Below, in pieces: positions 1-8,829 of a stretch of DNA of 55,746 bases. Source of the stretch: Brevundimonas diminuta 3F5N (GTDB lineage Bacteria > Pseudomonadota > Alphaproteobacteria > Caulobacterales > Caulobacteraceae). A model generated the notes under the pieces. That model searched no databases and was not told the DNA's origin. It worked only from the letters and a program-made list of their open reading frames with translations. The stretch's first letter is position 1; every line of letters begins with the position of its first letter. Position numbers and translations under genes: made by a program. The DNA is taken from the NCBI RefSeq assembly GCF_900163625.1, contig NZ_FUIE01000053.1, positions 1-55,746 on the forward strand. Reading direction: 5' to 3'.

Positions 1-22
1 CTGAGGCGTCCCACTCCCCCGC

Positions 23-157
23 GCCGTCATCCTCGGGCTTGACCCGAGGATCCAGCGTTCCGCCAGCACGCCCTGTCCATCAGGCCGCGGCCCTATAAGC
101 ATCCTACGTCCCCCAAAGGCCGCCCTGGATCCTCGGGTCAAGCCCGAGGATGACGGC
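23..157. repeat. 33-bp perfect inverted repeat pair of a REP-like palindromic element
   Basis: Positions 23-55 and 125-157 are exact reverse complements of each other over 33 bases. Each copy is itself a hairpin, with arms CCTCGGG and CCCGAGG around a short TTGA-containing loop. The 69 bases between the copies hold no gene I can support. The unit resembles the small palindromic intergenic repeats that are common in alphaproteobacterial genomes (recollection, not searched). A degenerate copy lies at 4629-4660. It may act as a terminator for a gene left of the window or be a non-autonomous repeat. Confidence 0.8.
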
Positions 158-205
158 ATAGGGGAGAAGACCGATCACCCCACATCCGACTCCCCCGCCC
201 TCAAT

Positions 206-220
206 GTTCCTGATATGTTC
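206..220 (+). promoter_or_regulatory. LexA (SOS) box
   Basis: The sequence GTTC, then 7 bases (ctgatat), then GTTC exactly matches the alphaproteobacterial LexA operator GTTC-N7-GTTC. It ends 5 bases before the ATG of the Y-family polymerase at 226. LexA bound here would block both promoter and start region. There is almost no room for a Shine-Dalgarno sequence, so the mRNA is either leaderless or begins translation further in. Confidence 0.85.
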
Positions 221-225
221 TATTC

Positions 226-1527
226 ATGGAACACCCCGGCCGACAGCCCGATGAAGACCCCGCCGGCCTGCGCTGGCTGTTCGTCGACCTGAACGCCTTC
301 TTCGCCAGCGTCGAGCAGCAGCGGAACCCCGACTGGCGCGGCAGGCCCGTCATCGTCCGCCCCGTCGAGAGCGAATACTCCGGCGCCATCGCCGCCAGCT
401 ATGAGAGCAAGGCCTTCGGCGTTCGCACCGGGATGCAGGTGGCCGAGGCGCGCCGCCTTTGCCCCGGCCTGATCGTCGCCGAGGCGCGGCCCGATCTCTA
501 TGTCCAGGTCCACAAGCAGATCATGGCCGAGATCGACCGACACGTGCCGGTGTGGAAGGTCGGCTCCATCGACGAATGCTCGTGCGAACTGATCGGGCCG
601 GAGCGGCACGAGGCGAACGCCGTCGCCCTGGCCCGGCGCATTCAGGCGGGCATCCTGAAGAACGTCGGAGACTGCCTGCGGTCCTCGATCGGCCTGGCGC
701 CCTCGCGGTTTCTGGCCAAGACTGCCTGCGGCATGAAGAAGCCCGCCGGGCTGACCATATTGCGCGCCCATGAGCTGCCCGGCGCCATCCTGCACCTGCC
801 GCTGTCGCAGTATCCGGGCGTCGGCTCGCGGATGCGCGAGCGGCTGGCGGCGGCAGGCGTCACGGACACGGCGGGTCTGTGGAACATGACCGCCAAGGAG
901 GCGCGCGCGGTCTGGAACAGCATCGAGGGCGAGCGCATCTGGCGCGGCCTGCACGGTCTCGACAGCGAGCCGACGCCGGAAAAGCCGCCCGCCTCCATCA
1001 GCCACAGCCATGTGCTGGCCCAGGCCATGCGCAACCCGGACAAGGCGCGTGCGGTGGCGCGACGGTTGATGGTCAAGTGCGGAGCGCGGCTGCGGCGGAT
1101 GGGGCTGACGGGCGCAGGCATCAGCCTGCATCTCGACATGGGGCCAAAAGGGACCAAGCGCGGCTGGGACACGACGGGCCTGAACCGCGCCGTCGCCCCG
1201 ACGCAGGACACCTTCGCCCTGCTGGCCGCATTGGACGACCTGTGGCGCCGGGTCGAGCCGGAACTGGAGGCCGGGCGGTTGAGCTATGTCGGCGTCGGCG
1301 TCCACGGCCTGAAGGCGCGCGACGCCTTTGAGGCCGACCTGTTCGACATCGGCCCGGATCAGGGCGGCGACGCGCCGTCCTTGCGCCTGTCGCAGGCGCT
1401 GGATGCGCTGAACAAACGCTATGGCAAGGACACGGTCAGCATCGGCCCCAAGGCGGGTCTGCCCGACTACATCGGCGCCAAGATCGCCTTCACCCGCATC
1501 CCCGACGAGGCGGACTTCTATGAGTGA
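226..1527 (+). CDS. Y-family DNA polymerase (DinB/UmuC superfamily), SOS-regulated
   Basis: Translesion DNA polymerase of 433 residues. The palm motifs are visible: D21 in DLNAFFASVE and D116-E117 in SIDE give the three catalytic carboxylates. The helix-hairpin-helix region around YPGVGSRMRERLAAAGV follows, then a little-finger domain. The protein is longer than typical DinB (about 350 residues). The segment after SIDE reads CSCEL where most relatives have a hydrophobic-hydrophobic-acidic motif. It ends with an acidic tail after KIAFTRIPD. The start at 226 sits right behind a LexA box, which supports SOS induction. It is convergent with pncA and the two coding ends overlap by 10 bp. Whether it is functionally Pol IV or another Y-family branch cannot be decided from sequence alone. 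Confidence 0.88.
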   Translation: MEHPGRQPDEDPAGLRWLFVDLNAFFASVEQQRNPDWRGRPVIVRPVESEYSGAIAASYESKAFGVRTGMQVAEARRLCPGLIVAEARPDLYVQVHKQIMAEIDRHVPVWKVGSIDECSCELIGPERHEANAVALARRIQAGILKNVGDCLRSSIGLAPSRFLAKTACGMKKPAGLTILRAHELPGAILHLPLSQYPGVGSRMRERLAAAGVTDTAGLWNMTAKEARAVWNSIEGERIWRGLHGLDSEPTPEKPPASISHSHVLAQAMRNPDKARAVARRLMVKCGARLRRMGLTGAGISLHLDMGPKGTKRGWDTTGLNRAVAPTQDTFALLAALDDLWRRVEPELEAGRLSYVGVGVHGLKARDAFEADLFDIGPDQGGDAPSLRLSQALDALNKRYGKDTVSIGPKAGLPDYIGAKIAFTRIPDEADFYE

Positions 1528-2156
1528 GAGGTCAGGTCTTCAGCCGCGATCTCGGCGATCTTCAGCGCGCTGAAGCTGGCCTTGGCGGCGGCCGCCGTGT
1601 CCGGGGCGATGGCGCGGCAGGCGTCTTCGATGACCACGGCCTCAAAGCCCTCGCACACCGCGTCTTCGGCGGTGAAACGGACGCAGTAGTCATAGGCCAG
1701 ACCGCACAGGAAGACGCGCTTCACGCCCAGATCGCGCAGCAGGCCCGCCAGCCCCGTCGCCGTCCTGTGGTCGTTCTCATAAAAGCCGGAGTAGCTATCG
1801 ACCGCCGGATTATAGCCCTTGCGGACCACGGCCAGCGCCTTGGCTGCCGCAGGTGCCGCGTCGGGGTGGAAATCCGCCCCTGACGTCCCCTGCACGCAAT
1901 GAACCGGCCACAGCATCTGGGGGCCGTAGGCGACCTCGATCTGCGTGAAGGGCGCCTTGCCCGCGTGGTTGGACGCGAAGCTGATCTGGTCCGGCGTGTG
2001 CCAGTCCTGGGTCGCGATGACGGTCGCGAACCGCTCGGCCAATCGGTTGATCAGGGGCATGATCGCCGCCCCGCCCTGAACCGCCAGGGCACCGCCCTCG
2101 CAGAAGTCGTTCTGGGCGTCGATGACTAAGAGCGCATCGGTGGCGGCGATCTGCAT
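1518..2156 (-). CDS. pncA: Nicotinamidase (pyrazinamidase)
   Basis: Hydrolyses nicotinamide to nicotinate and ammonia in NAD salvage. The 212-residue protein has the cysteine-hydrolase triad: D13 in VIDAQNDF, K113 in RKGY and C158 in GLAYDYCV. The metal-site motif D51-W-H53 is also present. Length matches the family. The start ATG lies 4 bases after the fbp stop codon, so the two genes are probably cotranscribed from the fbp side. Its 3' end overlaps that of the convergent polymerase gene. Confidence 0.93.
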   Translation of the reverse strand: MQIAATDALLVIDAQNDFCEGGALAVQGGAAIMPLINRLAERFATVIATQDWHTPDQISFASNHAGKAPFTQIEVAYGPQMLWPVHCVQGTSGADFHPDAAPAAAKALAVVRKGYNPAVDSYSGFYENDHRTATGLAGLLRDLGVKRVFLCGLAYDYCVRFTAEDAVCEGFEAVVIEDACRAIAPDTAAAAKASFSALKIAEIAAEDLTSHS

Positions 2157-2160
2157 GGCG

Positions 2161-3129
2161 TCAGGCCGCCGCGATCTGATCGACTTCGTTGGCCGAACCG
2201 AGGACGACCGGCACCCGCTGGTGCAGTTCGGTCGGGGTCACGTCCATGATGGCCTGTTTGCCGTCGGTGGTGGACTTGCCGCCCGCCTGCTCGACCAGGA
2301 AGGACATGGGGTTGCCCTCATACATCAGGCGCAGCTTGCCCGGCTTGTTCGGCTCGCGCTTGTCCCACGGGTAGAGGAAGACGCCGCCGCGCATCAGGAT
2401 GCGGTGCACGTCAGCCACCATGGCGGCGACCCAGCGCATGTTGAAATTCTTGCCACGTGGGCCGTCAACGCCCTTCAGGCAGCCGTCGACATAGCGCTGG
2501 ACGCTCTCGGCCCAGTGGCGCTGGTTCGACATGTTGATGGCGAACTCTTTCGTATCGGCCGGGATGCGCACGTCCTCATGCGTCATCAGCCAGCGGCCGT
2601 CCGGCGCCAGGGTGAAGCCCGCCACGCCCTTGCCCGTCGTCAGCACCAGCATGGCCTGACCGGCATAGACGGCGTACAGCGCCGCGACCTGCTGACGGCC
2701 CGGTTGCAGGAAATCGGCCTCGGTCGGCTCGGCCGACGGCGCCTTCAGCACCGAGACGATGGTGCCGACCGGGGCGTTGATGTCGATGTTGGACGAGCCG
2801 TCCAGCGGGTCGAACAGCACCAGATATTCGCCCGCCGGGTTGGTCGCCGGCTGCACCGTGTCCATCTCTTCCGACGCCACGCCCGCCACGGCCGGATTGG
2901 CCAGCAACGCCTCGGTCAGGATGTCGTTGGCGATGACGTCGAGCTTCTTCTGCTCCTCGTCCTGCACATTGACGGCGCCCGATGCGCCCAGGGCGCCGAC
3001 CAGGGCGCCGCCCGCCACCACCTGACGGATCTCGACGCAGGCGGCGGCCGCCGTCGTCAGCGTCTCGGTCAGCCCCTGCGGCAGATCGAGAGAGGCGAGG
3101 TGGGCGGCGAGATCGGTGCGGGCGGTCAT
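2161..3129 (-). CDS. fbp: Fructose-1,6-bisphosphatase class I
   Basis: Gluconeogenic phosphatase converting fructose-1,6-bisphosphate to fructose-6-phosphate. Diagnostic motifs are [13 protein letters not shown] (metal/substrate loop) and [19 protein letters not shown] near the C terminus. I chose the ATG at 3129 because AAGGA lies 5-6 bases upstream and the resulting 322 residues fit the family. An in-frame extension to 3174 exists but lacks a comparable ribosome site. It is first in a probable fbp-pncA operon and divergent from the glycine cleavage operon. Confidence 0.93.
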   Translation of the reverse strand: MTARTDLAAHLASLDLPQGLTETLTTAAAACVEIRQVVAGGALVGALGASGAVNVQDEEQKKLDVIANDILTEALLANPAVAGVASEEMDTVQPATNPAGEYLVLFDPLDGSSNIDINAPVGTIVSVLKAPSAEPTEADFLQPGRQQVAALYAVYAGQAMLVLTTGKGVAGFTLAPDGRWLMTHEDVRIPADTKEFAINMSNQRHWAESVQRYVDGCLKGVDGPRGKNFNMRWVAAMVADVHRILMRGGVFLYPWDKREPNKPGKLRLMYEGNPMSFLVEQAGGKSTTDGKQAIMDVTPTELHQRVPVVLGSANEVDQIAAA

Positions 3130-3210
3130 GGCGTCCTTCAAATCCTGTGGGCGAAGCGCGGTTCCACCTCTCATGGCCGTTCAGATCGTCGGCGGCAAGT
3201 GCGGCGCCGC

Positions 3211-3240
3211 TTGACTTCGCGCCGGAGTCGGGGCCTTAGG
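3211..3240 (+). promoter_or_regulatory. Probable promoter of the gcv operon
   Basis: TTGACT at 3211-3216 is followed about 17 bases later by GCCTTAGG (3233-3240). This resembles the Caulobacter housekeeping pattern TTGAC...GCTANAWC, although the -10 part is weak. It sits immediately before the glycine riboswitch, where the operon promoter is expected. Confidence 0.45.
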
Positions 3241-3245
3241 TCGAA

Positions 3246-3455
3246 CGCTCTCGCGGGAGAGATCGGGACCGTTCGCGGCGCCCGGAGCCGAAGGCGCAAC
3301 CGCCCCGGAAACGCTCAGGCAAAAGGACCGCGAAAGCGCACGGACGCTGGAAAGTCGCCGAAGGATCGTCAAGAATCCGAGGGCGCGCCGACGGAGCAAG
3401 GCCGCCCCTTGGGAGGGAACGGTCGGAATCTCTCAGGCTTCAGGACAGCGGGGGC
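3246..3455 (+). ncRNA. Tandem glycine riboswitch
   Basis: Two glycine-aptamer cores lie in series. The first, about 3246-3330, contains CGGGAGAGATCG, GCCGAAGGCGCAACCGC and CGCTCAGGCAAAAGGACC. The second, about 3344-3455, contains GTCGCCGAAGGATC, GACGGAGCAAGG and TCTCTCAGGCTTCAGGAC. These are the conserved gcvT-motif elements (CCGAAGG, GGAAA/GGAAT, CTCAGG...AGGAC), with a short linker between. It ends about 50 bases before the gcvT start. In known examples glycine binding turns the operon on, so the cell degrades glycine only in excess. Exact boundaries need covariance modelling. Confidence 0.93.
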
Positions 3456-3504
3456 GCGACGACGGCGGAGCTATCGCCGCAACCCGCGACCCGGAGGCGA
3501 CGCC

Positions 3505-4617
3505 ATGAGCGATCAGGCCCTTAAGACTACCCCCCTCAACGCCGCGCACCGCGCGCTGGGCGCCCGCATGGTCGGCTTCGGCGGCTATGACATGCCGGTT
3601 CAATATGAAGGCGTGCTGGCCGAGCATCGCTGGACCCGCGAGCACGCCGGTCTGTTCGACGTCTCCCACATGGGTCAGGCGCGCATCACCGGCGCCGACG
3701 CCATCGCCCAGTTCGAGCGCTTCGTGCCCGGCGACTACGCCATCGTGAAGCCCGGCAAGCAGAAATACTCCCTGCTGCTGAACGGCCAGGGCGGGATCAT
3801 GGACGACCTGATGGCGGGCAAGCCGTTCGAGGACGGCCTCTACGTCGTCGTCAACGCGGGCAACAAGGACGCCGACTTCGCCTTCCTGAACGCCAATCTG
3901 TCGGGCGACGCCAAGCTGGAGGTGCTGGACCGCGCCCTGCTGGCCATTCAGGGGCCGGAAGCCGCCGAAGTCATGGCCAAGCATGAACCGGCGCTGGGCG
4001 ACCTGGGCTTCATGGACTGCCGCACCATCCGTCTATTCGACGAGGACTGCACCGTCTCGCGCTCGGGCTACACCGGCGAGGACGGCTATGAAATTTCGGT
4101 TCCGGCCGCCGCCGCAGAGCGCGTGTGGAACCTGCTGCTGACCGACGCCCGCGTAAAGCCGGTCGGCCTGGGCGCACGCGACTCCTTGCGCCTGGAGGCC
4201 GGCCTGCCGCTCCACGGCCACGACATTGACGCCGAGACCACTCCGGTCGAGGCCGCCCTGACGTTCGCCCTGTCCAAGTCGCGCAAGGAACGCGCCGACT
4301 TCGCCGGGGCCGACGTCATCCTGAAACAACTGGCCGAGAGCCCGGCTCGCGTCCGCGTCGGCCTGCACGTCAAGGAAGGCGCCCCGGCCCGCGAAGGCGC
4401 CGAGATCGCCGACGCCGACGGCGCCGTGATCGGCAAGATCACCTCGGGCGGCCCCTCGCCCACGCTGGGGCACAACATCGCCATGGGCTACGTCCCCCCG
4501 GCCTTCGCCGAACTGGGCACGGTCCTGAAGGTGCTGGTGCGCGGCCGTCCCGCCGCCGCCGAAGTCATCGCCACGCCTTTCGTGGCGACCCGCTACTATC
4601 GGAAGCCGAAGGCGTAA
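3505..4617 (+). CDS. gcvT: Glycine cleavage system T protein (aminomethyltransferase)
   Basis: Transfers the one-carbon unit from the aminomethyl-lipoyl H protein to tetrahydrofolate, releasing ammonia. The 370-residue protein begins MSDQALKTTPLN, with GGAGG 7 bases upstream of the ATG at 3505. Family motifs include GGYDMPVQYEG, SHMGQ, GIMDDL, SGYTGEDGYEI and GLGARDSLRLEAGLPL. The reading frame stays open far upstream to 2122, but that part is antisense to fbp and crosses the riboswitch, so it is not coding. First gene of gcvT-gcvH-gcvPA-gcvPB. Confidence 0.96.
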   Translation: MSDQALKTTPLNAAHRALGARMVGFGGYDMPVQYEGVLAEHRWTREHAGLFDVSHMGQARITGADAIAQFERFVPGDYAIVKPGKQKYSLLLNGQGGIMDDLMAGKPFEDGLYVVVNAGNKDADFAFLNANLSGDAKLEVLDRALLAIQGPEAAEVMAKHEPALGDLGFMDCRTIRLFDEDCTVSRSGYTGEDGYEISVPAAAAERVWNLLLTDARVKPVGLGARDSLRLEAGLPLHGHDIDAETTPVEAALTFALSKSRKERADFAGADVILKQLAESPARVRVGLHVKEGAPAREGAEIADADGAVIGKITSGGPSPTLGHNIAMGYVPPAFAELGTVLKVLVRGRPAAAEVIATPFVATRYYRKPKA

Positions 4618-4628
4618 CGCCTTCCCTT

Positions 4629-4660
4629 CGTCAGCCTCGGCCTTGCCGCCGAGGATCCAG
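4629..4660. repeat. Degenerate copy of the palindromic repeat seen at 23-157
   Basis: A GTCA...CCTCGG-N8-CCGAGGATCCAG arrangement lies between gcvT and gcvH. It shares the outer bases with the 33-bp unit at 23-55 but has a changed loop. It could form a small hairpin in the operon mRNA. Confidence 0.55.
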
Positions 4661-4705
4661 CATTGAAACACGGCCTGGGCCACAGGCTTCATGAGGAAGA
4701 CCAAG

Positions 4706-5071
4706 ATGAAGTTCACCAAGGATCACGAGTGGGTTCGCCTGGACGGCGACGTCGCCACGGTCGGCATCTCCAAGCACGCCGCTGACGCCCTGGGCGACGT
4801 GGTGTTCGTCGAGACGCCGGAAGCCGGCAAGACCGTCTCGGTCGGCGACAGCTTCGCCGTCGTGGAATCGGTCAAGGCCGCCTCGGACGTCTACGCCCCG
4901 ATCGCCGGCGAAGTGATCGAAGGCAACGAAGCCCTGGCCTCGGCGCCGGAAACCGTCAACGCCGATCCGGAAGGTGAAGGCTGGTTCGCCAAGATCAAGG
5001 TGTCCGACGCCTCGGTGCTGGACGGCCTGATGGACCAAGCCGCCTACGACGCCTACCTGACCACCCTCTAA
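4706..5071 (+). CDS. gcvH: Glycine cleavage system H protein
   Basis: Lipoylated shuttle protein of 121 residues that carries the aminomethyl group from the P protein to the T protein. It begins [15 protein letters not shown]. The lipoyl-lysine motif is [13 protein letters not shown]. The ATG at 4706 is preferred over the upstream in-frame ATG at 4691, because GAGGAAGA directly before it is a good ribosome site and homologues start at MKF or similar. It lies 88 bases after gcvT and the spacer carries a degenerate palindromic repeat. Confidence 0.95.
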   Translation: MKFTKDHEWVRLDGDVATVGISKHAADALGDVVFVETPEAGKTVSVGDSFAVVESVKAASDVYAPIAGEVIEGNEALASAPETVNADPEGEGWFAKIKVSDASVLDGLMDQAAYDAYLTTL

Positions 5072-5192
5072 GACCCGCCGTCGTCCCCGGACGGCGCGGC
5101 GCGCCGATCCGGGATCGCCGGATTCCCCGCCGCTTGAAGCGCTCCCGGAGCGTCGCCCCGCGCGACCTCCGGAATGCCGCCGAGGACCTGTT

Positions 5193-6539
5193 ATGCGCTA
5201 CCTCCCCCTGACGCCCGACGACCGTGAGGCCATGCTGGCCGCCATCGGCGCCAAATCCATCGACGACCTGTTCATCGACGTGCCGCAGGCCGCGCGCCGC
5301 GAAGGCTTCGTCGACCTGCCCCGCGTGGCGGGCGAACTGGAGGTCGAACGCGCCCTCTCGGCCATGGCGAGCAAGAACGCCACGGCGGGAACCGCGCCCT
5401 TCTTCTGCGGCGCCGGCGCCTATAAGCACCACATCCCGGCCACCGTGGACCATGTGATCCAACGGTCGGAGTTCCTGACCAGCTACACCCCCTATCAGCC
5501 GGAAATCGCCCAGGGCACGCTGCAGTACCTGTATGAGTTCCAGACCCAGGTCGCGAACCTGACCGGCATGGAAGTCGCCAACGCCTCGCTTTATGACGGC
5601 TCGACCGCCATGGCCGAGGGCGTGCTGATGGCCACCCGCGTGACCCGCCGCAACAAGGCCGTCATCTCGGGCGGCGTCCACCCCCACTACGTCAAGGCGA
5701 CCGAGACCGTGGTCCACGCCGTCGGCGTCGAGACTGAAGCCCTGACCGCCGCCGTCGACGCTGAAGACGCCGTCATCGCCGCCATCGACAAGGACACGGC
5801 CTGCGTCGTCGTCCAGACCCCGAACGTTTTCGGCACCGCCACGGATGTCACCAAGATCGCCGAGGCCGCCCATGCTGCGGGCGCCCTGCTGATCGTCGTG
5901 GTGACGGAAGCCGTGTCGATGGGCCTGCTGAAGTCGCCCGGCGAAATGGGCGCCGACATCGTCGCGGCCGAGGGCCAGTCGATCGGCAACGCCCTGAACT
6001 TCGGCGGTCCCTACATCGGGCTGTTCGCCACCCGCGAGAAGCTGCTGCGCCAGACGCCCGGCCGCTACTGCGGTGAAACCGTCGACGCCGAGGGCAAGCG
6101 CGGCTTCGTCCTGACCCTGTCGACGCGCGAGCAGCACATCCGCCGCGACAAGGCGACCTCGAACATCTGCACCAACTCGGGCCTCTGCTGCCTGGCGTTC
6201 AGCATCCACATGAGCCTGCTGGGCGAGACGGGCCTGCGCCAGCTGGCCCTGCTGAACCACGAAAAAGCCGTCGCCACGCGCGACGCGCTCGCCGCCATTC
6301 CGGGCGTCGAAATCCTGACCCCGCGCTTCTTCAACGAGTTCGCGGTCAAGCTGCCGAAGAACGCCGCTGAAGTCGTTCAGACCATGGCCGACAACGGCAT
6401 CCTGTGCGGCGTGCCCTACAGCCGCCTGGCCCCGGATGCGGCCCTCGACGACGTCCTGCTGGTCGCCGCCACCGAGACGACGCTGGACGCCGACATCAAG
6501 ATCCTGGCGGGTGCGCTCGCCAAGGTTCTGGCCGCCTAA
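5193..6539 (+). CDS. gcvPA: Glycine dehydrogenase (decarboxylating) subunit 1
   Basis: N-terminal half of the split P protein, 448 residues. Together with GcvPB it decarboxylates glycine with pyridoxal phosphate and passes the aminomethyl group to GcvH. The start [15 protein letters not shown] and the motifs [38 protein letters not shown] and [15 protein letters not shown] are typical of this subunit. The two-gene form is usual in many bacteria, whereas enterobacteria have a single fused gcvP. The gene is followed after 15 bases by gcvPB. The 121-bp spacer before it holds a GC-rich imperfect palindrome. Confidence 0.95.
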   Translation: MRYLPLTPDDREAMLAAIGAKSIDDLFIDVPQAARREGFVDLPRVAGELEVERALSAMASKNATAGTAPFFCGAGAYKHHIPATVDHVIQRSEFLTSYTPYQPEIAQGTLQYLYEFQTQVANLTGMEVANASLYDGSTAMAEGVLMATRVTRRNKAVISGGVHPHYVKATETVVHAVGVETEALTAAVDAEDAVIAAIDKDTACVVVQTPNVFGTATDVTKIAEAAHAAGALLIVVVTEAVSMGLLKSPGEMGADIVAAEGQSIGNALNFGGPYIGLFATREKLLRQTPGRYCGETVDAEGKRGFVLTLSTREQHIRRDKATSNICTNSGLCCLAFSIHMSLLGETGLRQLALLNHEKAVATRDALAAIPGVEILTPRFFNEFAVKLPKNAAEVVQTMADNGILCGVPYSRLAPDAALDDVLLVAATETTLDADIKILAGALAKVLAA

Positions 6540-6554
6540 GGGGAGATTGGAACC

Positions 6555-8132
6555 ATGAGCACGATGAACACTGTCGGCCGCCCGACCGCCCCGAACGCCG
6601 CCTCGGACGCGTCCTACAAGCCCGCGACCCTGACCGGCGGACGCGGCCTGCTGCAGGACGAGCCGCTGATCTTTGAAGGCGAAGGCTGGGGCAAGACCGG
6701 CGTCGACCTGCCGAAACCCGCCACGAACGGCTCGGATCTAGGCGATCTGGTCCGCAAGGATCCGATCGGCCTGCCCGGCCTGTCTGAGCCCGAGGCCATG
6801 CGCCACTATGTGCGCCTGAGCCAGAAGAACCACGCCATCGACCTGGCGCTCTATCCGCTGGGCTCGTGCACGATGAAGCACAACCCGCGCCTGAACGAGA
6901 AGATGGCGCGCCTGCCGGGCTTCTCCGACATTCACCCGCTGCAGCCGCAGTCGACGGTGCAGGGCGCGCTGGAGCTGATGGACCAGTTGGCCCACTGGCT
7001 GACGACGCTGACCGGGATGCCTGCGGTGGCCCTGTCGCCCAAGGCGGGCGCTCACGGCGAACTGTGCGGCCTAATGGCCATCCGCGCCGCCCACGAAGCC
7101 AAGGGCGAGCATGAACAGCGCCGCAAGGTGCTGGTCCCGACCTCGGCCCACGGCACCAACCCGGCCACCGCCGCCTTCGTCGGCTACTCCGTCGTCGAAG
7201 TCGCCCAGACCGACGACGGCCGCGTGGACGTGGCCGACCTGGCGTCGAAGCTCGGTCCCGACGTGGCGGCCATCATGGTCACCAACCCGAACACCTGCGG
7301 CCTGTTCGAGCGCGACATCCTGGAGATCAGCCGCCTGACGCACGAAGCGGGCGCCTACTTCTATTGCGACGGCGCCAACTTCAACGCCATCGTCGGCCGG
7401 GTGCGCCCGGGCGACCTGGGCGTCGACGCCATGCACATCAACCTGCACAAGACCTTCTCGACGCCGCACGGCGGCGGCGGTCCGGGCGCCGGTCCGGTCG
7501 TGCTGTCGGAGGCCCTCGCCCCGTTCGCCCCCGCTCCGTGGGTCGTGAACACTGGCGACGGCTACAAGCTGGTCGAGCGTGAGGAAGACGAGGCCGAGCA
7601 GGCCTTTGGCCGTCTGTGCGCCTTCCAGGGCCAGATGGGCATGTATGTGCGCGCCCTCAGCTACATGATGTCCCACGGCTCGGACGGCCTGCGTCAGGTG
7701 GCCGAGGACGCCGTGCTGAACGCCAACTACATCAAGGCCCGCCTGGAGGACCTGATGAGCCCGGCCTTCCCCGACGGCCCCTGCATGCACGAGGCCCTGT
7801 TCGACGACGAATGGCTGAAGGGCACGGACATCACCACGCTCGACTTCGCCAAGGCGATGATCGACGAGGGCTTCCACCCGATGACCATGTATTTCCCGCT
7901 GGTCGTCCACGGGGCCATGCTGATCGAGCCGACCGAAACGGAGTCCAAGGCCGAGCTGGATCGCTTCATCCACGCCATGCGCCTGCTGGCCGAGGCGGCG
8001 AAGGCCGGCGACGTCGACCGCTTCAAGGGCGCGCCCTTCCATGCGCCCCTTCGGCGCCTGGACGAGACCCGCGCCGCGCGCTCGCCGCGCCTGCGCTGGG
8101 CCGCGCCGGAAGGCTCCAACCGCGCCGGTTGA
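6555..8132 (+). CDS. gcvPB: Glycine dehydrogenase (decarboxylating) subunit 2
   Basis: C-terminal, PLP-binding half of the split P protein (525 residues). The PLP lysine lies in HINLHKTFSTPHGGGGPG. Further motifs are YPLGSCTMKHNPRLNE and HGTNPATAAF. A GGGGAGA ribosome site precedes the ATG, and the 15-base gap from gcvPA points to coupled expression. Last gene of the operon; an intrinsic-terminator-like hairpin follows 28 bases downstream. The C-terminal tail after APFHAPLRRLDETRAAR is basic and probably disordered. Confidence 0.95.
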   Translation: MSTMNTVGRPTAPNAASDASYKPATLTGGRGLLQDEPLIFEGEGWGKTGVDLPKPATNGSDLGDLVRKDPIGLPGLSEPEAMRHYVRLSQKNHAIDLALYPLGSCTMKHNPRLNEKMARLPGFSDIHPLQPQSTVQGALELMDQLAHWLTTLTGMPAVALSPKAGAHGELCGLMAIRAAHEAKGEHEQRRKVLVPTSAHGTNPATAAFVGYSVVEVAQTDDGRVDVADLASKLGPDVAAIMVTNPNTCGLFERDILEISRLTHEAGAYFYCDGANFNAIVGRVRPGDLGVDAMHINLHKTFSTPHGGGGPGAGPVVLSEALAPFAPAPWVVNTGDGYKLVEREEDEAEQAFGRLCAFQGQMGMYVRALSYMMSHGSDGLRQVAEDAVLNANYIKARLEDLMSPAFPDGPCMHEALFDDEWLKGTDITTLDFAKAMIDEGFHPMTMYFPLVVHGAMLIEPTETESKAELDRFIHAMRLLAEAAKAGDVDRFKGAPFHAPLRRLDETRAARSPRLRWAAPEGSNRAG

Positions 8133-8160
8133 TCCGGCTCAAACAAGCCTGAGCACAAGG

Positions 8161-8188
8161 AACGCCGTGTCTTTCGGGACACGGCGTT
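8161..8188 (+). terminator. Terminator hairpin of the gcv operon
   Basis: A perfect 11-bp stem, AACGCCGTGTC with GACACGGCGTT, surrounds the 6-base loop tttcgg. It is followed by a weak T stretch (CTGCATTT). The position directly after gcvPB fits the end of the operon. The U-tract is poor, so termination could be partial. Confidence 0.7.
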
Positions 8189-8261
8189 CTGCATTTCGGG
8201 GGCGACTTACGAAAGCGTCATGGCGACGCCGCCTTTCGGCCTTGTCTCGTGCGTTTACTGA

Positions 8262-8711
8262 ATGTCGGCCCTCCCTGGCCGAACTCTTGTTCGAGACGCC
8301 GCCTTCGTGACCCTGGTCCTGCCCTCGCTGCGCCCGCCTCCGCCGCCCCGTCCGGGGCTGGCGCGGCGTCTGCGTCGCCTGGCGCTGATGGCGGTCGGTT
8401 TCCTAATCATCCTGCTGGGCGTGCTGATCGCCCCCCTGCCCGGCCCTGGCGGCGTGCCGGTCATCGCGTTGGGCCTCGTCATCGTCCTGCGCAACTCCTG
8501 GTGGGCCAAACGGCAGTTCATCCGCGCCCAGCGCGCCCGGCCGAAATGGGTCTATCCCTTCCGTCGCCTGATGCGGAAAAAGCCCGAGATCGCCCCCGTC
8601 TTCTGGCAGCAGACCCTGCGCGCAGAAAAAATGGTGCTGCGCCGTCGTCGCCGCCCCCTGGCGCGTTTCCGTCGTCGCCTGCGTCGGGCCTGGCGCGCCT
8701 TCCGGCGATAA
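8262..8711 (+). CDS. PGPGW-type small transmembrane protein
   Basis: A 149-residue basic membrane protein with a central hydrophobic hairpin from about residue 40 to 75. The segment GVLIAPLPGPGGVPVIALG resembles the Pfam putative transmembrane PGPGW family, with GG instead of GW. It is followed by RNSWWAKRQF. The C-terminal 60 residues are extremely arginine-rich and probably cytoplasmic. No function is known for the family. No clear Shine-Dalgarno sequence precedes the ATG; an internal start at residue 49 would still keep the membrane part. Confidence 0.7.
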   Translation: MSALPGRTLVRDAAFVTLVLPSLRPPPPPRPGLARRLRRLALMAVGFLIILLGVLIAPLPGPGGVPVIALGLVIVLRNSWWAKRQFIRAQRARPKWVYPFRRLMRKKPEIAPVFWQQTLRAEKMVLRRRRRPLARFRRRLRRAWRAFRR

Positions 8712-8829
8712 AGGCCAAGCTAAGGCAAACACAGGAATGTGAACGACGTTCATGCCGCTTCCGTCCGGAACGGCGTATGCTCTCCCTTGCGTAGTCTCGA
8801 AGTTGATAGCGTTGGGAGGCGCTGTTCAC

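Noticed and set aside
2122..3504. In-frame upstream extension of gcvT giving an 831-residue protein
   Set aside because: The extension is antisense to fbp and crosses the glycine riboswitch. The ATG at 3505 has a good ribosome site and matches known GcvT N termini.
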